From: Warburgia ugandensis
Taxonomy: Eukaryota > Streptophyta > Magnoliopsida > Canellales > Canellaceae
NCBI GenBank assembly: GCA_035236585.1
Contig: CP141137.1
Location: 48,258,057-48,322,056, forward strand
Length of the DNA stretch: 64,000 bases
Direction of reading: 5' to 3'
The translations under genes were made by a program, and so were the position numbers. A model generated the notes under the pieces. The model was not told the DNA's origin. It worked only from the letters and a program-made list of their open reading frames with translations, and ran no database searches. Every line of letters begins with the position of its first letter. The stretch's first letter is position 1. Shown here piece after piece: positions 50,660 through 58,959 of this stretch.

Positions 50660-52590
50660 CATGGAAATGAAGAAGTAGCACAAGAACACTTAGAAGAGGT
50701 AGAAGTAGAACAAGAACAATAATTACAACACACAGAAGAAAAACAATTAAGGCTATTGAGCACATGTCCATCAGTAACACCACCTGCTAGTTTCAAGAGA
50801 AAGGCCAAGGGGCCAACACAAATAGATTATATAAATAAGAGATCATCAAAGGGAATAAAAGAAACTATACAATTCAACAGTAAAGGTCAACTGATAGGTA
50901 GTACTGCATATGCTTATGCTAGCTTCATATGTTGCATTGTTAGAAGACTTGTGCCAGTCTCAGTGACTGATTGGAAACTTGTATTGCTAGAAGTCAAAGA
51001 TGCAATATGGGAAATGGTCAAGGTATGTAAATTCTTCCTACATATAACATAATATGTCCCTTATATATATTGTTTTTATTTGCATATGATACACTAAGTC
51101 ACTACTCACTAGTCAATAGTCAATAGTCACTAACCTGCTTCTTCTTTTGTTTTGTAGTCTGCCTTTGCCATATCTGATGAGTGCAAGAAGCAAGCATTGC
51201 TAAGAGCTTGTGAAAGATAGAGAAAATGGAAGAGTGAGCTTGCAAGGAAGTACATACTTCCAAATGTCAATGATCCTTCTAGGCTTAACATGGTCCCTCA
51301 ATTGTATTCCTACTTCATTGACCAGGAAGCATGGAATCAATTTGTACAGTATAGGATATCTCCTGAATTTGAGGCAATCACAACCTGAATTAGCTAAGAT
51401 AAATTTTGATTCTTATAAGGACAAATGGCGCAAGGGTTGGCTACGCATAATTAAAGCTAGAAGAAGTAAGTGTATGATGTGACATTTCATTTGTCTAATC
51501 ATAGTAAATTTTTATTTTATTAACTCTAACTTAGTGTCTCTCTTAATAACAAAAGAAGGCTAGGACAACAGAGCCCGTCAACCATGCTCTTCATTAGAAA
51601 ATGGCACATTCGAAAGGGCGTAACTCTTAGACCTTTACTAATGAAATAACTGCATCAATTGCATCTAGAATTGTAAGTGGTTTAAGACCTTAAGTTTTAC
51701 ACTTTTACTTTATGTGCCGACTGCCTAATTAACTAGTTTTATACTTTCATACTCTTGCATTATATAAGTATTGCATATATAATAGGGATTTGATCATGTT
51801 ATGATATTTACATGTGCAGGAAGAGTTGACCCAAGAAAGTGCAACTACAAGGACTCTTAATAGCACTGCTACAAAGGGGGACATTCTGTATAGGGCAATA
51901 GGCAACAAGGATGAGTACCCTGGCTGGGTAAGGGGCTAAGGTCATTGTGTTGTTCCTTCCAAGTTCTTCCCTAAACAAAAGGCTCCTACATTACAAGAAT
52001 TGGAAGAATGGAAGAAACAAACTATTGTGGAGATATATAGCATGGTGAATAATCAATTGTTGAAGGAACTCCAGGGTAGCAAAAGAACCTCATGTCAGGA
52101 TGTTGGCCCTTAATCTCAACCTCAAGTTCAAGGTCAACCACCCCAATTTGACAATAGCTACACTCCTCCATCAGATGAAGAGGTGGCAGAGCAAGTACTT
52201 GAAGGCGATGTCCTGATCAGTGAGGTATATATATTGACATGTGTACTTTTATAATGTTTAATTATTTAGTAACCTTTTTAGTTTACATCACTAATCATGA
52301 TATATATGTTATTTCTCAAATGCAAGTGGGTCAATGCATGTTGCAGTTACATATATCTAAGCACTATGTGGCTGTGGCAACACTGTACGAGGTTCGGCCC
52401 ATGACTTCCGCCACCTTGCATGGCAAGTTGATGCATCCAAACACTAAGTGCAAGTGCATTACTGCTGCCATTCAATCAGATGCTCCCCTTTCATTTCCAA
52501 TACAAGGGGATGCAATTGGATATCATGTGAGTTGGCCAGAGAAACTTATCAAACCAATGATATCTAATTCTAAGGTATATATATTCTAAC
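50660..52590 (+). pseudogene. Transposase_24 (Ptta/En/Spm)-like gene, broken
   Basis: Exon-like pieces in order. First, 50745-51020: SVTPPASFKRKAKGPTQID ... IQFNSKGQLIGSTAYAYASFI ... VPVSVTDWKLVLLEVKDAIWEMVK, ending at a GT donor (AAG|GTATGT). Next, 51160-51380: SAFAISDECKKQALLRACER-stop-RKWKSELARKYI ... YFIDQEAWNQFVQYRISPEFE. Then QKKARTTEPVNHA near 51553 and ELTQESATTRTL ... DILYRAIGNKDEYPGWVRG-stop at 51825-51940. A further exon at 52325-52575, LQLHISKHYVAVATLYEVRP ... TLHGKLMHPNTKCKC ... VSWPEKLI, resembles the small domain that follows in such proteins. In-frame stops mean it is inactive. The homologous, older copy is at 5564-6680. Function in the family: element-end binding, inferred. 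Confidence 0.6.
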
Positions 52591-53284
52591 TGTAGTCATG
52601 GCATCATTTTCTGCTATCTTTTTTAAGTCATCCTAAATTGTTAATTGATTAATATTGTCTATAACATGTCAAATCACCAAAAGTAACACAAGGCACAATA
52701 GAATCGAACCTCCCTACCAGCAAATTCTGGCGTAGTGGCAAGTGTAGCCCTATCCCAACCTTCCCAGGTAGTTCTATATATTTGCATAGTTGTATCATGT
52801 TACAAGTGGACTTGAACAATGCAACAACTAACAAGTTCAAAGCACTTGAAATTTAGTAAGTTCAAAAGAACATTATAGGTGTAGTAAGTCTAAGTGGACT
52901 TGAAAAATACAACAAGTGAAGGAAAAGAAAAGCACTACACTCATTGTAAACATTTGTTAGGTGCCCACAAGCTTAAACAGTTTTATTGTATTATCCTGGG
53001 TTAGAATTTGTGATCTTAGATTCTTACTTGAAGTAATGATTAGAGATCAAAAAGTTTTATTATCTTATCCTAGGTTACAACTTGTAATCTTACTTGAAGT
53101 AATGATTAGAGGTGTTTTATGGAATTCATGTATTTCTTTTAACTTTCATCATCATGATCATCAAGACCTTATCCCAATATATGATAAAATTTGATCTCAT
53201 TGTCTCTCTTCTTTTATATATGCTAGTATACCAGTATATGTTGTATATATTCATTACTAATTTCTGAAATGTTACATCTACAGT

Positions 53285-54400
53285 GTAGGGATTAGGTGGA
53301 GGTTCCACCTAACACGCCTCCATTCCTAAGGGTACTGTATAAACTGGCAAATGAAGATATGGAAATGTGCCTCGTAAGGATAGAGGTAGGTGTGTGCTTG
53401 TAGATGATGTGGCTGAGATTCCACTCTTCGAGGAAGACCACTTAGCCATATGTAATATGGCTCAATTAGAATACACGCACATCATCGTTTATATAGGGTA
53501 TGTCGTCATGTAACTGCTCTATTAGAGTTAGACTATTACAAATTAAATTAACATTACTTGCTTTTTAAATAACACTTGATAATTATTTAACATTAAACCA
53601 AATTCCTAATGCAAGTATTTGCATGATAAGTTGCAAAGATTAGAGGTCAAGGACATTTGCAAGTTCCTTGACCCTTCTCTTGTCTTTTGATTGGATTATT
53701 TGCCCACGGACAAACAAAGTGAAGATATCATTCTTGGGCTCATGGGTTGTGCGAAGGGGCAAGCCTTACTGATTCCCTACAATAGCGGGTATGTTATAAC
53801 ATATGTTGCTAAATTATGTCATTTTAATTTCATAATTCATATACATGAATATCTAATCAATTAAGATTTGAGAACATACAATTGAATTATTGTTTTTATA
53901 GGTCCCATTGGATGCTGCTAGCTTTGGATGTGCATGGTGGCCATGCAATTTTTTCGTTTTGTGTAGAGCGTACATTCAGGAACACCTGATGAAAATTATA
54001 AACACGTAAGTCTTTATTATTCCTTTCATTATAATATAACTACTCACCTGATAAGTAGCAACTATCATAATATTCATAATCTAATGCTTTTCAATTATAT
54101 GTGTGTAGTGCATGGCATAAATGGGCTGAGCGGGAAGGTATTGACCACCCAACAAAACTCCACTGGAAGAAGGCTAAGGTAAGGTTTACTAATTACTGCT
54201 CTTTAGACTCTTTACTATAATTTTAAACCTGAACTTATTTAACATGATATTTGAACCTTTTCTATTGTCTTTGGTAACATTGGTCTACAGTGCCCTAAAC
54301 AAAAATCCTATTGGGAGTGTGAATATTATGTTTTCAAATACATTAGGACCCTCATTCGCAATGGATTTACAATCTCACAATTGAGAAAGGTAAGACTTAC
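53285..54400 (+). pseudogene. Ulp1/C48 SUMO protease-like domain in CACTA
   Basis: Exon pieces: VPPNTPPFLRVLYKLANEDMEM at about 53300-53365; YLHDKLQRLEVKDICKFLDPSL-F-stop-LDYLP at 53615-53705; ILGLMGCAKGQALLIPYNSG to a GT donor near 53790; SHWMLLALDVHGGHAIFSFC (53903 on), with the catalytic His and a following Asp; CAWHKWAEREGIDHP at 54110-54150; and CPKQKSYWECEYYVFKYIRTL (54291-54353). The last holds the Gln and the Cys nucleophile, but Glu stands where the family has Gly after Cys. C48 proteases process or remove SUMO. The layout matches 6820-7705. A stop at 53690 and a missing start suggest a pseudogene. Confidence 0.62.
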
Positions 54401-55150
54401 TGACCAATGTTACATTTTTGTTTTGTATATTTCCTGACTGAATCCAATATTACATGTCTGAACTAAGTTATTATATGCTTCTTGCAAGTGAATTTGGGAA
54501 GCAAGAGTTACTCCCAGTTAGATCTAGATGATATTAGAATGGAATTGACAGATCATATTATGAATTTTAATTTGTAGTTCATCGATGTAAAGGAATGCAT
54601 CAATCATGTATATACATTTTACTCAAATATAATACAAAGATCAGTTCATTTATATGGATGTGTTCTATTTTTTTATATTATTGAAATACACTTTGTTTCA
54701 ATGTATGTGCTTTCTTTGTTTGAGACTTTCAATGATGGGATTGGGAAGTTGGTGTCTTGAACCAGACATATGATATGGGATGTGGCTATCCATGAAGAAG
54801 AGTGAATGTATCATGTATGGGTGATTGGGTGTGCTTTTATTTGTTCAATTCAATGTGAACTATCTGGAGAAGCTACAGAATGTTGGAAGTGAATGTGTAC
54901 AATGATTATAAATATAGCAGGTTGAATGTGAATGTGTTATTTTGTCACATCAATCCATTTCTATGGATGTATTTCATTTTTTGTTTTGATTCATGTGTTA
55001 ATGTGCATGCTTTGTTTATTTCAAATTTTCAATGATGGGAGGTTGGTGTGTTCAAGGCTTTAAGACAGGGTTGTGATATGTGAGGTTGTGTATGGAGAGA
55101 GAGAATTGTGTGTGGACACACTGGACACTTGGTACTTGGACAGTAATACT
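54400..55150. other. Non-coding 3' part of CACTA element
   Basis: AT-rich sequence after the last protease motif. Two loosely similar stretches occur (TTTCAATGATGGGA at 54727 and TTTTCAATGATGGGA at 55025), suggesting an old internal duplication of about 300 bp. No gene was recognised. Confidence 0.5.
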
Positions 55151-55156
55151 AAAATG

Positions 55157-55610
55157 GTTATACTTTTTAACTAATATAGGATGGGCATTTAGTATTGGTT
55201 CTATATAACTAATTAATATAGGATGGTTAACAAATAACTCCTATGGAATCTTAAAATATAGGACGGTTACTTACTAACCGTCCTATAGAAACTTAAAATA
55301 TAGAACGGTTATTAAGTAACTGTCATATAAAAACTTAAAATATAGGACAGTTATTTAATAACCATCCTATAGAACCTTAAAATATAAGACGCCTACTTAT
55401 TAATTGTCTTATAAAATGTATAAAAATATAGGATGCTTTGTATTGACTGTCCTATAGAACTTATAAAAATATGAGACTGTTAAAACCTTTAATTATATAG
55501 GATGGTTACTTATTAACCATCCTATATAACTTACAAAATATAGGATGACTATTTATTAATTGTCCTATATTAGTTTAAATATAGGGACTATTACTCGAAA
55601 ACTATCCTAT
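55157..55610. repeat. Palindromic subterminal array, right block
   Basis: About eight pairs of AAATATAGGACGGTTA and TTACTAACCGTCCTATA-like sites in inverted orientation, for example 55255-55284, 55301-55333, 55338-55370 and 55495-55534. Intervals are fairly regular at 45-60 bp. Confidence 0.85.
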
Positions 55611-55851
55611 TTAGTGTAAAAGAATATAACATGTCACTTGTCATATAGGTCAACACGAAGTTTTACTAAGTCGCATGTCAGACGGGTCAACACGACAGGT
55701 CCTAATAGTTGACACGAACACGACACAATTTTGAGTGTGTATTTTACGGGTTGACACAATCAATGACACAAATACAATAGGACTCGACCCTAACCCGCTA
55801 AATGTGTGTCGTGTTTGAGTTGTGTTATCATGTCGTATTTTGCTAGGCCTA

Positions 55852-57167
55852 AATGGGAGTACCTACAAAGTATACAAAATCGAAGATGTCTAGATTAAGA
55901 CAATATTGAAATCTCATGTTTGATGACCCGAATGGGAGTACCTACAAAATATATGACAACCTTGTGACCATCAACCAACATAAATTATCTACAGTTCTAT
56001 ATAAATTGCTTTGATGAGATGTGATGATGTTAGGGCCTGCTACATCAGTTGGTGACTTAGTGTGAGGGCAGTCATTAAGTAGACCACACCTAGGATAACC
56101 TCGGATAAGGGTAGATGAAATAAAGGACTTAAGACAAGTTAAAACCAACTTTAGTAGAAAGGACGCTTTCTTTTTAGTGAAAGGGGTGTTGAAGAAACAT
56201 GATGTTTCATCTAAAAGGGACGTTGAAGGTTATGATGGTGGTCATGACCGTTAGGACAAAATAAGGCTATATATAGAATAAGATAACTGGTAAAAGAGAA
56301 GTAAGAATATGATGATGGATTAAATCTCTACTGAATCCTGGCTATATTTAGAATATGATAACTGGCAAAAGATCGAGATCTAAGAATCTGATGATGAACA
56401 AAACCCCTAGTCAATCCGTTGCATCATTTTTGAAAGAATTAGCATCCCAATTGACAACTAATCATTTGGACTTTTCAACCGAGAGAACTAGGCAGTTAGA
56501 AGCAACCTGTAGGCATGAGCTTTTACAGGTAGTCCATCTATGTAGAGGAATAAGAAAATGCGTGGTCAAATCGTCCAAAAGTATGTAAAGGCGTCGTCGG
56601 TTATTGAAGCTCAGTTCATATGACATTTCTCAACGAGCATAGTCATACAGACTTGAAACAAAAAAATCCGCCCTGTAACAAGGTACATCTTTATCCATCT
56701 GTATAAGAAAGTACCTGGTGATAGTAGCACCTAAGCAAGTTACTTTGCCACATGCCGCCAACCATCTTCTTACCCAAGTACACCCATCCTCGTGGTTTGC
56801 AGAGGAAAATTTTGGACTCAACCCACCGACTTGGTTTACCTATCCAGCCTCTTAGACAGAGTTCCCCCCTCCAGTACTGCTTTAAGATTGTCTAGCAACT
56901 TTAATTAATCCTCAAATAATAATAATACGATATTGCAATTATTTACGCTACAATTCGTTGTAGTTTCTCATATGTATATATCGTCACTTAAACTTTGTAC
57001 CTGAAACAAAGGCATGGACTCCACTTGGAAGCAAACTATATTTCAGACGGACTCCTCCCAAACAAACCTTACTAGACACACCCCAGACATGTAAACAAGA
57101 AATAAATATGTGCAACACTCCATGGAAACTAGATGTATATGACAAAATATAAAAAGAAAGAGTTCTT
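55852..57167. other. Spacer between hAT element and MFT
   Basis: No recognised gene. AATGGGAGTACCTACAAA at 55852 recurs at 55931, a local duplication just outside the hAT end. GGCTATATATAGAATAAGAT (56263) and GGCTATATTTAGAATATGAT (56339) head two copies of a unit of about 76 bp; the first contains a TATA-like box. A 77-codon plus-strand frame at 56355-56588 and a 63-codon minus-strand frame at 56630-56821 match nothing I know. Confidence 0.5.
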
Positions 57168-58698
57168 TCAACGTCTTCTGTTCGCGGGCTCCTTCTGGGC
57201 GTTGAAATAAACAGTGGCAACAGGAAGTCCGAGCCCATGGTCTTCCGCAAACTCCCTTGTCTTGAAGTTATTACGCTGTGTTGGCGGCTCGATGTGGACG
57301 GGGCCTTTCTGCTGTAAAAGCACGAAGATGTAGCGGTGGATGCCGATGGGCGGCCGCGGACCATTGTAAGGTAGAACTTGTTTACCTGTTACAGTTAGAA
57401 AATGCCATGAAGGCCCACTGAATCAGTTCCATGTGACAGTGCATGTGGGACAAGTAATAAGAGTGTAGTTTGCAGTGGCAACAAAGATTCCTGTTACATT
57501 TGACACTTGGCTATCCTTTTCTCCAGTACGTGTCGGGAGAAGAAACAATACAGCGAGGAAAAACCATGGAATAGCCCAGTTATTGACAGGGGAAGCTTGA
57601 TAATAATTTTCTGAGGGAGGGAGGAACGGTCGAATGAAGCAAAACCTTGCTTTTCCAGTGTTACGACAGCGACGAGGTTTCGCTGCTAGTTTGCCGTCGT
57701 GTTCTTCAGTTCCTATGACGGGAAAGGCATAAAATAAGAACTTGGAGTTTACGTCATATGTTTCACATTGAAAACGAAAGTTCATCATCCCTGTGTGTTG
57801 GTTTCTTCTAATTTTTTGTTTTTTGTTTTTTCTAGTTTTTCCCCATTTTCTCTTCAAAAGAAGGATCCATTTTGCCCATCAACACCCACCAGTTCTAAAT
57901 TACTCTCTTTTCGGAATTTTGGAATGTTTTCCGAACTTTCTTTTCCTTGTGAAGATGCGCCAGTTATTTGTAATTCTACCTCTTATCAACTTCCTGAATC
58001 GATCTTGACTCAATTTACTTGTAAAAACCAAACAAGGAAAGTTTTAATTTACTCCTAGTTATACAAAAGAGTGACAAATAAAATTCTTAGTTCAATTATT
58101 TAATTTATGAGTCGTACCTTGAGAGGGATCAGAGCCACCCGGAATGTCAGTCACAATCCTGAAATTATGGAGGGAGGAAAAAATGCTTAGAAGATCATTC
58201 CATTTGTATCTAGAATAAAACTAGAAAGAAACGGTAAGTACTAAATTCATGTACCCTATAATGAGCCATTGTACATACATATTTCCTGTAACGAGCATGT
58301 ATATCAAATCACTATATTATGTGCTAGATTATCAGATAAACAATCAGAGACAATAGCAAAAGTTACTACCAATGGATCCACTCGCGCATGTTGGGCTCGC
58401 TAGGGCTCGGGGCATCGGGGTCCGTCATCACCTGTGAAAACAGAAAAGCTCATAAAAATACACAAAATGTTTAGAACATATAAGCGTAGATTAAGTGGCT
58501 TACCAAAGTGTATAGAGTGTTTGGGTTGCCTGAGATCTGTACATTGGGGGGGTTTTCAGCCATGGAGGGCTTAATGTCACACCCATTGGTGATGCGCCTA
58601 GAACCATAGTATACTTGCATGCTAATGCTGGGCACAAACATATCGATCACGTCGCCAATCACCCTGCCCACAATAAGAGGATCTATAAAGGAAGCCAT
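57168..58698 (-). CDS. MFT: MOTHER OF FT AND TFL1-like PEBP protein
   Basis: The only intact gene here: 171 aa from four exons, 58504-58698 (195 bp), 58370-58431 (62), 58118-58158 (41) and 57168-57385 (218). Introns of 72, 211 and 732 bp all have GT-AG borders. Exons 2 and 3 have exactly the lengths conserved in the FT/TFL1/MFT family. Motifs: DPLIVGRVIGDVIDMF (residues 6-21), NGCDIKPSM (38-46), DPDAPSPSEPNMREWIHW (69-86) with the ligand-pocket D-P-D-x-P, GPRPPIGIHRY, and the C-terminus LPVATVYFNAQKEPANRRR. Trp in R-E-W, where FT has Tyr and TFL1 has His, and the closing Q-K-E-P-A-x-R-R-R place it in the MFT clade. Arabidopsis MFT (173 aa) acts in the nucleus and cytoplasm of seeds to tune germination through ABA and gibberellin signalling. 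No stops or frameshifts. Function in this species is inferred. Confidence 0.94.
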
Positions 58699-58787
58699 AA
58701 GGATACGAAGAAACAGGGGAACAAGAAGAAGAAAGAAAGAGAAACCTAGGTTATTCAGAACCGGAGGAAAATGTTTGTGGTTTGTTG

Positions 58788-58795
58788 TTTATATA
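58788..58795 (-). promoter_or_regulatory. MFT: TATA box of MFT
   Basis: TATATAAA on the minus strand, 90 bp upstream of the MFT start codon at 58698. The spacing leaves a 5' leader of about 60 bp. It is the only good TATA motif within 200 bp upstream. Confidence 0.75.
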
Positions 58796-58817
58796 CCGGA
58801 AATAGGTGTTTTAAAAG

Positions 58818-58916
58818 CATGCAAAAGAAGTGAATGGGGGAGCCTGAAGGAACATGCACCACGTGTAAGCATGACTGAGCACACAGAAACCATTCGTCTT
58901 GGACTGAAGACACGTG
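58818..58916 (-). promoter_or_regulatory. MFT: RY and ABRE/G-box cluster upstream of MFT
   Basis: CATGCA (RY core) lies at 58818-58823 and 58853-58858, and CACGTG (G-box, ABRE core ACGTG) at 58860-58865 and 58911-58916. The second RY and first G-box almost touch. A further RY on the minus strand is at 59238-59243. RY sites bind B3 factors such as ABI3 and FUS3; ABREs bind bZIP factors such as ABI5. In Arabidopsis both ABI3 and ABI5 act on the MFT promoter. Confidence 0.65.
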
Positions 58917-58959
58917 TAAGAAGCGGGTGCATTCATTTTGGACACTAATTAGCATGATT

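Larger units (their letters stand above)
47302..55616 (+). mobile_element. CACTA (En/Spm)-type transposon nested in hAT
   Basis: The left end reads CACTAGCTAGGGTTT and the right end, on the minus strand, CACTAAATAGGATAG; both share CACTA and TAGG. Arrays of a palindromic subterminal motif (ATAGGACGGTTA with its complement TAACCGTCCTAT) lie near both ends, as TNPA-type binding sites do in CACTA elements. Inside are a Transposase_24-like gene and a Ulp1-like domain. I did not find the main transposase (TNP2/TNPD), so it is non-autonomous or belongs to a subgroup lacking it. It splits the hAT element 61 bp upstream of the hAT transposase start. Confidence 0.65.
44198..55851 (-). mobile_element. 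hAT transposon, split by a CACTA element
   Basis: The left end begins TAGGCCTAGAAATTTG at 44198. The right end, read inward on the minus strand from 55851, begins TAGGCCTAGCAAAATACG. Both ends carry dense ACACGAC/GTCGTG repeats (44220-44440 and 55645-55830), the hallmark of many plant hAT ends. The 8 bp outside are AATACAAG and AATGGGAG, identical at 5 of 8 positions, consistent with an old 8-bp target duplication. Without the CACTA insertion it would be about 3.3 kb, a normal hAT size. It encodes a broken hAT transposase on the minus strand and holds an aspartate aminotransferase gene fragment. Confidence 0.75.

Noticed and set aside
57423-58058. Frames of 144, 96 and 71 codons on both strands
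   Set aside because: They lie in intron 3 of MFT, overlap each other on opposite strands and match no family. The 126-codon minus-strand frame at 56984-57364 is exon 4 read in the wrong frame.
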